From Geoglobus ahangari (lineage in GTDB: Archaea > Halobacteriota > Archaeoglobi > Archaeoglobales > Archaeoglobaceae): 64,000 bases of DNA. Location of the stretch: assembly GCF_001006045.1 (NCBI RefSeq), contig NZ_CP011267.1:992001-1056000 (forward strand), given 5' to 3'. The position numbers and the translations under genes are program-made. This document shows positions 52,816 to 61,030 of this stretch, piece by piece (the stretch's first letter is position 1; each line of letters begins with the position of its first letter). Under the pieces are notes generated by a model. The model was not told where the DNA came from and did not search any database. It saw only the letters and a program-made list of their open reading frames with translations.

Positions 52816-54276
52816 TCAGATCACGCTCTGAGCTTTGCAGAGCAGGCACCTGTTGGGCTGGATCTCTGCCGTCGCACACCCCTTGCAGAGGTTCACCGGT
52901 GCAAATGCTTTCTCAGGGTTCATGGCTATGGCGTTGACCATCACGGTTATGCTCGGCGGCTCCGGGGCGAGGAGGCACGGCATGTCTATGAACTTCATGA
53001 GCGAGGCGAACTTCGTCGAGGTGACGCAGAACGGGAAGGCGTACATCTCTCCCGAGTTCAGCATCCTCGAGTTCGCGAGAGGTGTGAAGTCTATCTCGTA
53101 GCCCTTCACCTTCCATCCGGCCCTTCCGATCTTCTCACCTCTCGAGGCGAAGTCAAGGAAGTCGTTCACATGCAGCTCGTTCACCATGTACCTCTCGAAC
53201 TGCCTCGCCATTATGGAGTGGTAGAACCGCTCGGTGAAGAGTCTGGTGAGCATGTTTGCCGTGAAGCCCTCGTCGCTCAGCAGCCTGTAGATGTACGCGG
53301 CCGATATTCCGGTGAAGAGGGTCGAGAGGTCGAAGATGCTCTTCACATGCCCACCTTCAATTGCCCTCCTGATGTTATTCTCGAGGAGGGAGTAGTGCAC
53401 CCTCAGCACCTCCATGTTCATCTCGTCCCTGCAGATGCTGTAGTACTGCCACCCTATGTGGTGTCCAACGTCTCCTACATGGGTTGGCAGCACCACAATG
53501 TTGGCCGGGTGCACGCCCTCTCTGAAAGCGGAGTCTATGAAGGGAGTGAACTTCTCCGTGTACCTCCTGTAGTACTCCACCGGGTCGAAGGAGCTGAATC
53601 CGAAGCTCCTCATTATGTTGACCTGCGTTTCTACGGGCTGGAGAAGCATCTCCTTCATCGCCCTCTTTTCAGCGCTTACCGCCCTGTTTATGTCTCCCGT
53701 CTCCTTGAAGATCCTGAGAAACGTGTCCCCAAAGACGTAGGAGGTGAGCAGACCCCATGATTTTGCTGCGAGGATCGTCTTCGCGTGCTCCCTGTCTATC
53801 CCCGCCCACTCCACAACCTTGGCGAGGACGCTGAGGGTTGAGCCGGGAATTGCTGCGAAGTCCTTGGCAGATGTGACTCCGTAGAATCCGTTTGCAAGTC
53901 TCATCGCCTCAAGCGAGATTATTTCGTCGTTCTCATCTACGGTTTTTGCAAGAATCTCGACGCTCTCTTTAAATGAGCTGTCAAGCTCCATGAGTCTCTG
54001 AAATGCGACGGGAGTCTGCATCCACTCGAGGAACGCGCTTTCAAAAGGCTGGATCGTTGGAGTTAGGGATGTGAGGGTGTCGTAGTGGATCAGCAGCGAG
54101 CTCCTGTAAAGCTGGAAGGCCTCATCGCTCTGCCCTTCCAATGCCTTCATCTCTCTGACTGCATTGACAAAGCCCTCCGCATGGCTGAACTCGAACCTGT
54201 CGAACCTGTGCCGCTCTATTGCTTTAACGGCCTCCCTCTGAAGCCTCAGGGCACTCTCGGCAACCTCCTCAATCAT
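52816..54276 (-). CDS. DUF2193 family protein
   Basis: 486 residues, mostly helical, with a C-terminal cysteine group (CKGCATAEIQPNRCLLC) that could bind zinc or a cluster. I assign DUF2193, an archaeal family of unknown function, on overall resemblance. It overlaps the mtrH-like gene by eight bases, with a GGTGG-rich ribosome-binding site, so the two are made together. It contains DVGHHIGWQYYS, a striking His-rich segment, and PTHVGDVG. The partnership suggests a corrinoid- or pterin-linked methyl transfer, which is inference. Confidence 0.65.
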   Translation of the reverse strand: MIEEVAESALRLQREAVKAIERHRFDRFEFSHAEGFVNAVREMKALEGQSDEAFQLYRSSLLIHYDTLTSLTPTIQPFESAFLEWMQTPVAFQRLMELDSSFKESVEILAKTVDENDEIISLEAMRLANGFYGVTSAKDFAAIPGSTLSVLAKVVEWAGIDREHAKTILAAKSWGLLTSYVFGDTFLRIFKETGDINRAVSAEKRAMKEMLLQPVETQVNIMRSFGFSSFDPVEYYRRYTEKFTPFIDSAFREGVHPANIVVLPTHVGDVGHHIGWQYYSICRDEMNMEVLRVHYSLLENNIRRAIEGGHVKSIFDLSTLFTGISAAYIYRLLSDEGFTANMLTRLFTERFYHSIMARQFERYMVNELHVNDFLDFASRGEKIGRAGWKVKGYEIDFTPLANSRMLNSGEMYAFPFCVTSTKFASLMKFIDMPCLLAPEPPSITVMVNAIAMNPEKAFAPVNLCKGCATAEIQPNRCLLCKAQSVI

Positions 54277-55105
54277 GGCCACCACCCAGAAGCTCGTGTA
54301 TTCTCATCCCCATACCCTCCTTGATCTCCTCCACGATGTATGCGCTCTGGAAGGCGATCTCAGCCCTCTCTATTGGGCCGTAGAGCAGAAAGTCGCTGAA
54401 GAGCTGGGCGGCGCTGTCAACGCTGCTCACGAGCACCTGTGTGTCGAGCTCCTCCTTCAGGTAGTCAGCCATGTAGTAGCTGACGTTTGCCGGGCCACAG
54501 CCGGCTGGGTAGGGATAAGTGGACTTCACGAGGAGCAGGGTTTCGATGACCTCGCCGAGGCTCTTTATGTCTGTTGGCACCACGTCTATGAGCATGTTCT
54601 CTATTCCGAGCTTTTTGGCCCTCGATATCAGGCCCTCCTTCCTTCCGTCTCCAGACAGGAGGAGTATCCTTCTGCTTGGGGATGTGTAGGAAGGGTCGTA
54701 GTCGAATATGACCGCGCTTCTCACCTTCGCCTCCTTTATCAGCTCGAGCTCGTCCTTGGTGTTTATCGGGTTGATGGAGTTGTAGATGACCCTGTCAACC
54801 AGCCCAACCTCCATGGCATACCTCAACCCGGCAGTCCTCGCCTCAACATACCCGTCGAGGATGAAGGGTCTGTCAGAAACGTCGGCCACGAACTCGAGGT
54901 ACTTCACAATTGCTTCTCCAGTCTCGGCGACAACATCCAGTATTCCGTCTATCCCGTAGTGATCCGAGAGCTCCTCCTGCCTCTTTACGAGCTCCTCAGC
55001 CCTTTCCCTGTCGAATATGCCCCTGTTGTGGTCCTCAACAATCCTGTGGCGTGAGTAGAATATGCTGCCGATGAGAACTGTTCTGCTGAAATCGAGACCG
55101 AGCAT
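54269..55105 (-). CDS. MtrH-family methyltransferase
   Basis: 278 residues of the MtrH family, the pterin-binding methyltransferase subunit that moves a methyl group between tetrahydromethanopterin and a corrinoid. Typical segments are GIDGILDVVAETGEAIVKY, DRVIYNSINPINTKDE and YPYPAGCGPANVSYYMADY. No mtrA-G genes are in the window. Archaeoglobales lack methane formation, so this lone MtrH may serve a dedicated methyl-donor. It is divergent from the HAD phosphatase across 45 bases. Confidence 0.85.
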   Translation of the reverse strand: MLGLDFSRTVLIGSIFYSRHRIVEDHNRGIFDRERAEELVKRQEELSDHYGIDGILDVVAETGEAIVKYLEFVADVSDRPFILDGYVEARTAGLRYAMEVGLVDRVIYNSINPINTKDELELIKEAKVRSAVIFDYDPSYTSPSRRILLLSGDGRKEGLISRAKKLGIENMLIDVVPTDIKSLGEVIETLLLVKSTYPYPAGCGPANVSYYMADYLKEELDTQVLVSSVDSAAQLFSDFLLYGPIERAEIAFQSAYIVEEIKEGMGMRIHELLGGGHD

Positions 55106-55150
55106 GGAAAAAGCGGAAAATTAAAATTATTAATACGTTTCGTTTTTTCC

Positions 55151-55816
55151 ATGGAGATCGAAGGCGTGGCAGTGGACATTGACGGCACGATTACCGATAA
55201 AAAGAGGAGCCTGAACTGCAGGGCCGTAGAGGCTCTGAGAAGGCTGAAAGTTCCCGTGGTGCTCGCAACCGGAAACATGCCGTGCTTCGCGAGGACGGCT
55301 GCGAAGCTCATAGGCGTCTCGGACACGGTCATATGCGAGAACGGTGGGGTTGTGAGGTTCGAGTATGACGGGGATGATGTGGTGCTTGGGGACAAGGAGA
55401 AGTGCTACAGGGCACTGGAGGTGATCAGGAGCAGGTATGAGGTTGAGCTCTTAGATGATGCCTTCAGGAAGTCCGAAATCTGCCTTCGAAGAACGTTTCC
55501 GAGGGAAGAGGCGGAGAGGATGGTGGAGGGCATGGGCGTCAGGATCCTCGACTCCGGATTCGCCTACCACATCGTTGATGCAGAGGTCAGCAAGGGTAAG
55601 GCGCTGAGGTATGTGGCAGACCACCTCGGCTTGGATGTGGGGAAGTTCGTTGCGATCGGCGATTCCCACAACGACATAGACATGCTCGAGGTTGCAGGGA
55701 TAGGTGTTGCCGTGGCGAATGCAGATGTGGAGCTAAAGAGGGTAGCGGACATAGTCACGTCGAAGCCCAATGGGGATGGGGTTGTTGAGGCCCTCGAGTT
55801 TCTGGGGCTGATATGA
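55151..55816 (+). CDS. Archaeal phosphoglycolate phosphatase (HAD)
   Basis: 221 residues. HAD motif I VDIDGTITD (Asp nucleophile), motif II LATGN, motif III VSKGKALR, and motif IV GDSHNDIDML. The C2b cap lies between motifs II and III. It hydrolyses 2-phosphoglycolate in studied archaeal relatives. The start ATG is 45 bases from the divergent mtrH-like gene and shares the promoter gap. Confidence 0.92.
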   Translation: MEIEGVAVDIDGTITDKKRSLNCRAVEALRRLKVPVVLATGNMPCFARTAAKLIGVSDTVICENGGVVRFEYDGDDVVLGDKEKCYRALEVIRSRYEVELLDDAFRKSEICLRRTFPREEAERMVEGMGVRILDSGFAYHIVDAEVSKGKALRYVADHLGLDVGKFVAIGDSHNDIDMLEVAGIGVAVANADVELKRVADIVTSKPNGDGVVEALEFLGLI

Positions 55817-55852
55817 GCAGAACGTTTTTCTTCAGAGCCTCCAAAACTCTTC

Positions 55853-55910
55853 AGCCGATGATGAAATTTGAACATTCTGAAGGGTGATGAGCCTCCACGG
55901 CTCTGAGGCT
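55853..55910 (+). ncRNA. C/D box guide sRNA
   Basis: The element pattern is complete: C box ATGATGA (55858-55864), 12-base guide AATTTGAACATT, D' box CTGA (55877-55880), 3-base spacer, C' box GTGATGA (55884-55890), 12-base guide GCCTCCACGGCT, D box CTGA (55903-55906). AGCC and GGCT flank it and can form the terminal stem. Both guide lengths are typical of archaeal C/D RNAs. By the fifth-base rule it predicts 2'-O-methylation of a U (D' guide) and a G (D guide). I could not match the targets with certainty. It lies between convergent genes. Confidence 0.9.
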
Positions 55911-56380
55911 CACTCCCTCTTGAAGAAGAACCTCCAGATCTTGTCGTTCAGGTGGTGTATGTTCTCAACAGCCTTTCCCCTGTCTCCAACCATGTCCTCG
56001 CCGCTTGTGAGAGCGATTCCAACTGCGAGGGGCGTCAGCTTCTTCTCAACGACAACGTAGCAGAAATCGCCTTCCTGAATGCTGCTGTCAGCCTCTACAA
56101 TCCCGGGCCTCATGATGTCCGCTCCGTTCATCACGAACTTCACCGCTCCCTCGTCCACGACCACCATTCCCCTCTCCGGCCTGAACTTCATTATGCCGTA
56201 GACCGTGAAGTAGTGCCTGCCGTCATGCTCAAGCAGCACCGGCTCCTCATTCAGCAGGAGCACGACCCTGCCGGCAACCTCCACTCTCTCGAGTTCTCCC
56301 TCGATCTTTACCCCGGTTCTCTCCTCAACCTCCTTCAGCACCCTCTTGGTCTCCTTCTTCCTGAGCTTCTGCCTCTTCAT
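55910..56380 (-). CDS. MCT-1-like PUA domain RNA-binding protein
   Basis: 156 residues. A basic N-terminal helix (MKRQKLRKKETKRVLKE) is followed by an alpha/beta domain and a C-terminal PUA domain (VKFVMNGADIMRPGIVEA, GDFCYVVVEKKLTPLAVGIA). Eukaryotic relatives (MCT-1, Tma20, eIF2D) act in translation re-initiation and ribosome recycling. The shorter start at 56380 is chosen because TGTATAAAAAAAT is about 25 bases upstream. Confidence 0.88.
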   Translation of the reverse strand: MKRQKLRKKETKRVLKEVEERTGVKIEGELERVEVAGRVVLLLNEEPVLLEHDGRHYFTVYGIMKFRPERGMVVVDEGAVKFVMNGADIMRPGIVEADSSIQEGDFCYVVVEKKLTPLAVGIALTSGEDMVGDRGKAVENIHHLNDKIWRFFFKRE

Positions 56381-56447
56381 GGCACCATCCGATATTTTTT
56401 TATACACACGAACCAATGGGGAATAAAAAGTTCACGGAGGATTAAAA

Positions 56448-56669
56448 ATGGCAAGGCCTCTTGATGTGCTGAACAAGTCGCTGAACACGTCTGTGCTGGT
56501 AAGGCTTAAGGGTGGAAGGGAGTTCAGGGGGATACTGGACGGTTACGACATTCACATGAACCTCGTGCTGATCAATGCTGAGGAGATTCAGGACGGTGAG
56601 GTAATCAAGAAGCTCGGGAGTGTGGTTATTAGGGGAGATACCGTCGTTTTCGTTTCTCCATCGCAGTGA
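56448..56669 (+). CDS. Sm-like archaeal protein (LSm)
   Basis: 73 residues. Sm1 and Sm2 motifs: [21 protein letters not shown] and [15 protein letters not shown]. The ring-forming protein binds U-rich RNA. GGAGGAT stands ahead of the ATG. It is followed in 9 bases by rpl37e, an archaeal pairing that is widely conserved. Confidence 0.95.
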   Translation: MARPLDVLNKSLNTSVLVRLKGGREFRGILDGYDIHMNLVLINAEEIQDGEVIKKLGSVVIRGDTVVFVSPSQ

Positions 56670-56678
56670 GGTGGTGCA

Positions 56679-56858
56679 ATGTCTGACGGAACGGCTGCAA
56701 TGGGTAAGAGGGGCAGGAAGATCGTTCACATAAAGTGCAGAAGGTGTGGACGGGTCTCGTTCCACAGGAGGAAGGGCTACTGCGCTGCATGCGGATTTGG
56801 CAGGAGCAAGAGGATTAGGAGCTACAACTGGGTCAGGAAGAAGAAGGACAGGTACTGA
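56679..56858 (+). CDS. rpl37e: 50S ribosomal protein L37e
   Basis: 59 residues, basic. Two CxxC pairs hold a zinc: CRRCG and CAACG. The sequence [20 protein letters not shown] is characteristic. The ATG is preceded by GAGGTGGTG. It is co-transcribed with LSm upstream and with purF downstream, seven bases away. Confidence 0.96.
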   Translation: MSDGTAAMGKRGRKIVHIKCRRCGRVSFHRRKGYCAACGFGRSKRIRSYNWVRKKKDRY

Positions 56859-56865
56859 GATTGAG

Positions 56866-58236
56866 ATGTGTGGTGTTGTTGGGGTATTCTGCAGGGATGA
56901 GAACCTAACCTCCCGCCTCGCCTTCTTTTCCCTCTATTCTCTCCAGCATCGCGGTCAGGAGTCTGCTGGCATTGCCGTTTTTGGTGACTACATCCACATC
57001 CACAAGGGGATGGGGCTTGTAAGCGAGGTGTTTGACGAGAAGAAGCTCAATGAGATGAGGGGAAACATAGCTGTGGGCCACGTCAGGTACTCGACCACCG
57101 GGGAGAGCAGGATAGAGAACGCCCAGCCCCTTCTGGTGAAGACGAAAAGTGGCGCGCTTGCAATAGCCCACAACGGAAACCTCGTCAACTACCAGTCGCT
57201 CAGGGAGGAGCTCGAGAATGGAGGAGCGGTGTTCATCACAGACTCTGACACTGAGGTCATTGCAAAGCTGATATCCAAGCAGCTGCTCAACGGCGACGTC
57301 GTCTCCGCTCTCAAGTCTGTTTCCCAGATGCTCAGCGGCAGCTACACCCTCGTAATGGCAATAAACGACACGCTGATTGGGTACCGCGACCCTCTCGGCT
57401 TCAAGCCCCTCATCGTCGGAGAGGGGGATTTTGGCTACGTAATCGCCAGCGAGAGCTGTGCGATTGATGCTGTTGGTGCGAGGGTTCTCAGGGACGTTGA
57501 GCCAGGAGAAGCTGTGGTTATCAGGGAGGGGGAGATGGAGTTCGTTAGAGTTGAGCGATCTGACAGGAAAGCGCTGTGCGTTTTCGAGTACATCTACTTC
57601 GCCCGTCCCGACTCGATAATTGACGGGATAAGCGTTTATGATGTCAGGCAGAAGATAGGCAGGATACTCGCGAGGGAGAGCCCAGTTGAGGCGGACATGG
57701 TGTCTCCAGTCCCGGACAGCGGGACGACATCTGCCATAGGTTTTTCCAAGGAGTCGGGCATAGAGTACCTCGAGGCCCTCATAAAGAACAGGTACGTTGG
57801 TAGGACTTTCATTCTCCCAAACCAGAGTGTCAGAGAGCTCTCAGTGAAGATCAAGATGAACGCGGTCAAGAGCAACGTTGATGGGAAGAGGGTGGTGCTG
57901 ATTGACGACAGCATAGTCAGGGGGACGACCAGCAGGAAGATTGTTGACATGGTGAGAAACGCTGGAGCGAAAGAGGTGCACTTCAGGGTCGGGAGCCCGC
58001 CGATAATCTCCCCATGCTACTTCGGCATAGACATGTCCACGAGAGAGGAGCTCATAGCCTCAAGCAAGAGCGTGGAGGAGATAAGGGAGGAGATAAACGC
58101 GGACAGCCTCGCATACCTGAGCCTTGACGGGCTCGTCGAGGCGGTGGGAATGAAAAAAGAGGATCTCTGCCTTGCATGCCTCACCGCAGACTACCCCGTG
58201 GATGTCAGCGAGGCTGCTGGTTGCAGGAGGTGCTGA
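56866..58236 (+). CDS. purF: Amidophosphoribosyltransferase PurF
   Basis: 456 residues. The start is MCGVVGVF, so the catalytic Cys2 follows Met directly, with no propeptide. Glutaminase motifs (LQHRGQESAGI, GHVRYSTTG) and the PRPP-binding loop (VLIDDSIVRGTTS) are present. Four cysteines (in CVFEYIYF, SPCYFG and CLACL) match the iron-sulfur cluster ligands of the Bacillus-type enzyme. It catalyses the first step of purine synthesis. Confidence 0.96.
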   Translation: MCGVVGVFCRDENLTSRLAFFSLYSLQHRGQESAGIAVFGDYIHIHKGMGLVSEVFDEKKLNEMRGNIAVGHVRYSTTGESRIENAQPLLVKTKSGALAIAHNGNLVNYQSLREELENGGAVFITDSDTEVIAKLISKQLLNGDVVSALKSVSQMLSGSYTLVMAINDTLIGYRDPLGFKPLIVGEGDFGYVIASESCAIDAVGARVLRDVEPGEAVVIREGEMEFVRVERSDRKALCVFEYIYFARPDSIIDGISVYDVRQKIGRILARESPVEADMVSPVPDSGTTSAIGFSKESGIEYLEALIKNRYVGRTFILPNQSVRELSVKIKMNAVKSNVDGKRVVLIDDSIVRGTTSRKIVDMVRNAGAKEVHFRVGSPPIISPCYFGIDMSTREELIASSKSVEEIREEINADSLAYLSLDGLVEAVGMKKEDLCLACLTADYPVDVSEAAGCRRC

Positions 58237-59271
58237 TCACAGCCTCAGAATTTCTGGGACACTTTTCTCATATGGAGGGTAGATTATCCCGTACTCGGTC
58301 ACTATGGCCGTCACGTTCTCGAGGGGGGTGGCGTCGAATGCCGGATTGAAGACCTTCACGTCCCTCGGTGCTATCAGGCTGTTTCTACACTTTATGTGAC
58401 AGTACACGAGCTCCTCCCTGCTCCTCTCCTCTATTGTCACGTCCTTCGCCTCCTTACCCCAGTCAAATGTCGTCTTCGGGGCAGCCACGTAGAACGGAAT
58501 CCCGTGAGCCTTTGCGAGCACGGAGAGGGTGTAGGTTCCGATTTTGTTGAACACCGCATCTCTAACAATCCTGTCCGCCCCGACTATCACCTTGTCCACC
58601 ATGCCCCTCTGCATAACCATCCCTGCCATGCTGTCGGTGATTAGGGTGACGTCAATGCCGTCCTGCATGAGCTCCCATGTTGTAAGCCTCGATCCCTGAT
58701 TCAGAGGCCTCGTCTCACAGGCGATAACCCTGATGTTTTTCCCCTGCTTAACAGCGCTCCTTATCACACCTAGCGCGGTACCCCAGTCAACCGTCGCGAG
58801 CCTGCCAGTGTTGCAGATCGTCATGACGACGTCTCCATCCTCAAGCAATTCCGCACCAATCTCGCCCATCTTCATGTTCCTCTCGACGTCCTCATCCGCA
58901 ATCCTGTTTGCCTCCCTGACCGCTATCTCCCTTATCTCCTCAATGCTCTCTCCTTCGAGGGCCTTTTTCAGAACCCTCTCTATGCCGACGAAGAGGTTCA
59001 CCGCGGTGGGCCTTGTTGATGCGAGGTATTCTGCCCTTTTCCTGATGTGCTCCTTCAGCTCGTCAGTGCTGGAGAAACTCCTCTCGTGAACGGCAAGGGC
59101 TACACCGTAACCGCCCGCGGCCTCTAAAGCTGGAGCTCCCCTGACGGATAGCCTCTTTATAGCCTCTCCAAGCTCCTCAACGGTTTTGCAGGTGAGAATC
59201 TCGAAGCTGTCCGGGAGCTTGGTCTGGTCTATCATCTTTACCGCGTTCTCCTCCCAGAATATCGTTCTCAT
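58237..59271 (-). CDS. mtnA: Methylthioribose-1-phosphate isomerase MtnA
   Basis: 344 residues of the MtnA/eIF2B-alpha family. Motifs are LSVRGAPALEAAGGYG, MTICNTGRLATVDWGTALG (catalytic Cys) and VGADRIVRDAVFNKIGTY (catalytic Asp), with FYVAAPKTTFD later. It isomerises 5-methylthioribose-1-phosphate in methionine salvage; ribose-1,5-bisphosphate isomerase is a paralogue with weaker match. A TATA-like GTAATATACCC near 59295-59305 lies 25 bases upstream. Confidence 0.93.
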   Translation of the reverse strand: MRTIFWEENAVKMIDQTKLPDSFEILTCKTVEELGEAIKRLSVRGAPALEAAGGYGVALAVHERSFSSTDELKEHIRKRAEYLASTRPTAVNLFVGIERVLKKALEGESIEEIREIAVREANRIADEDVERNMKMGEIGAELLEDGDVVMTICNTGRLATVDWGTALGVIRSAVKQGKNIRVIACETRPLNQGSRLTTWELMQDGIDVTLITDSMAGMVMQRGMVDKVIVGADRIVRDAVFNKIGTYTLSVLAKAHGIPFYVAAPKTTFDWGKEAKDVTIEERSREELVYCHIKCRNSLIAPRDVKVFNPAFDATPLENVTAIVTEYGIIYPPYEKSVPEILRL

Positions 59272-59472
59272 GTCTGGTGTGCGGGTTTTGCGGGTATATT
59301 ACGTTTGCTGACCTTGGTGGGGCAGCGGTGTTTCTTGTTAATACTCGGCAATACATTCAGTTATTTAACGTTGTTAATTATTTTCAACATATAATTTAAA
59401 TGAAAAATAGTGAAGATATTCCGCCTGATTTAAATTTTCGGTTTTTCATCAGCCTTATTTCCTGTATCAACA

Positions 59473-59498
59473 TTTCAAAACCTTTAAATATTTTGAAA
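59473..59498 (+). promoter_or_regulatory. Promoter of the respiratory operon, operator around TATA
   Basis: TTTCAAAA (59473-59480) and TTTTGAAA (59491-59498) are perfect inverted arms with a 10-base spacer that itself contains the TATA box (TTTAAATA, 59483-59490). A dimeric repressor bound here would block TBP. A GGAGGTGA ribosome-binding site lies before the ATG at 59527. The upstream gap (59272-59472) is AT-rich with no other gene. Confidence 0.6.
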
Positions 59499-59526
59499 AC
59501 CAAGTATTAATTGGAGGTGAATGCAT

Positions 59527-59817
59527 ATGAATGAGGTAATGATCGTTGTGTTGGTCGGCGTGCTCGGAGGAATTGCTAACCTGCTACTGTCATACGTCAA
59601 GAAGTGGGAGCTCCTTGGGGTCTTCACACTTGCACTGCTGTTCCCAATAATCGGAGTGCTGCTCGTAGACGCGCTGTACGGCAACATGGGCTGGTTCGGT
59701 GCAATAGTGATGTTCGCTTCAATGATCGGCATCGTTGGACTGACAGCGATCTCAGTGGTCGCAGTGGCGGTACAGACCATCACTTCGACAACCGAGAAGG
59801 AAGAGACAACTTCTTAA
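59527..59817 (+). CDS. Small membrane protein of the respiratory operon
   Basis: 96 residues with three membrane helices (about 3-25, 30-50 and 55-83) and a polar C-terminal tail (TSTTEKEETTS). No family recognised. ATG 59527 is preferred over 59521 because GGAGGTGA is then six bases away. It precedes the tetraheme gene by 31 bases, so it may be an anchor or an accessory of the NrfD complex. Confidence 0.72.
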   Translation: MNEVMIVVLVGVLGGIANLLLSYVKKWELLGVFTLALLFPIIGVLLVDALYGNMGWFGAIVMFASMIGIVGLTAISVVAVAVQTITSTTEKEETTS

Positions 59818-59848
59818 ACTTTTTTAATTTTGTTTTTTGGTGATATGC

Positions 59849-60316
59849 ATGAAGCATTTGTTTAGAGCGCTATTCGTTCTTGTTAACATTCTTATCATCT
59901 TTGTTGCTGTTATTCTCGCCCTCCGCGCCATGGGAGAGGAGGTTTATCCCGGACTTGCTGACAAGCTGCTCGGCGTGGAGGGGATGTACGGGATAAGTGG
60001 TGAGCAGAAGGAGCTGGCAAAAAAGCCAGTGCACGCGGAGGGAAGGGAGTACTGCAGCAACTGCCATGCTGAGATCTACGAGAAGAGCAATCAGGGGAAG
60101 CACAACTTCGACTGCCAAACTTGCCACGGGCCTGCCGGAGATCACCCTGCAGCGAAGATGAAGGTTGACGACTCAAGGGAGTTCTGCCTTGGCTGTCACA
60201 AGCCAACGATCGGCAGGGATCCCAACACGATAAGGATACTGTACGACTGGGAGGAGCACGGGAAGGGAAGGCTGTGTGTCGCCTGCCACGACCCGCACCA
60301 CCCGTGGTTTATCTGA
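59849..60316 (+). CDS. Tetraheme c-type cytochrome, membrane-anchored
   Basis: 155 residues. One N-terminal helix (about 8-27) probably remains as an anchor. Four heme motifs follow: CSNCH, CQTCH, CLGCH and CVACH, with other His nearby as axial ligands (KHNF, DHPA, HDPHH). GGTGAT four bases before the ATG at 59849 sets the start. In NrfD-type modules such cytochromes pass electrons between the quinone pool and outer carriers. Confidence 0.9.
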   Translation: MKHLFRALFVLVNILIIFVAVILALRAMGEEVYPGLADKLLGVEGMYGISGEQKELAKKPVHAEGREYCSNCHAEIYEKSNQGKHNFDCQTCHGPAGDHPAAKMKVDDSREFCLGCHKPTIGRDPNTIRILYDWEEHGKGRLCVACHDPHHPWFI

Positions 60317-60325
60317 GGTGATCGC

Positions 60326-61030
60326 ATGAAGAGGAGAGAGTTCATCAAGAGAGTTGTTGCGGGTTCAGCAGTCATATTTTTCATGAAACCTGCCAAGAGT
60401 GAGGACGTTTTTGTTTATGTTGTTGATTCGGAGAAGTGCATAGGCTGCGGTAGCTGTGTTAGGGCCTGCAGGGCTGAGAACCACGTCCCGGAGGAAAAGT
60501 ACAGGACGTGGGTCGAGAGGTATGTCGTGACGTCTGATGGTGAGCTCGAAAACGTCTTCGTCGAGTCACCGCATGGCGGTGAGTTCGGGTTTGAAGAGCT
60601 CGACATAGACAAGGACAAGATTCTGAGGGCATACTTCGTCCCGAAGCTCTGCATGCACTGTGACAAGCCTCCGTGCGTCAAGGTCTGTCCGGTAAACGCG
60701 ACCTGGATAACCGAGGAGGGCGTGGTGCTGATCGACAAGAGCCACTGCATAGGGTGTAAGTACTGCATTCAGGCCTGCCCCTATGGAGCGAGGTACTTCA
60801 ACCACCACGAAAGGGTTGTGGACAAGTGCACGTGGTGCTACCACAGGATCATGAGGGGGATGAAGCCCGCTTGCGTGACGGTGTGTCCAACAGGAGCGAG
60901 AATATTCGGAAAGATCTCCGACGAGCACATCCAGAAAGTTCTGAGGGAGAGGAACGTCAGGATACTGAAGCCCGAGCTCAACACGAGGCCCAAGGTGTTT
61001 TATGAAAACATCGGATGGGAGGTGTGGTAA
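60326..61030 (+). CDS. Four-cluster ferredoxin subunit (NrfC/DmsB-like)
   Basis: 234 residues. An N-terminal twin-arginine-like signal (MKRREFIKRVVAGSAVIFF) points outward. Four [4Fe-4S] motifs occur: CIGCGSCVRAC, CMHCDKPPCVKVC, CIGCKYCIQAC, and a last split set, CTWCYHRI with CVTVC. The protein links the NrfD membrane subunit to the cytochromes. It lies 9 bases after the tetraheme gene. Confidence 0.92.
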   Translation: MKRREFIKRVVAGSAVIFFMKPAKSEDVFVYVVDSEKCIGCGSCVRACRAENHVPEEKYRTWVERYVVTSDGELENVFVESPHGGEFGFEELDIDKDKILRAYFVPKLCMHCDKPPCVKVCPVNATWITEEGVVLIDKSHCIGCKYCIQACPYGARYFNHHERVVDKCTWCYHRIMRGMKPACVTVCPTGARIFGKISDEHIQKVLRERNVRILKPELNTRPKVFYENIGWEVW

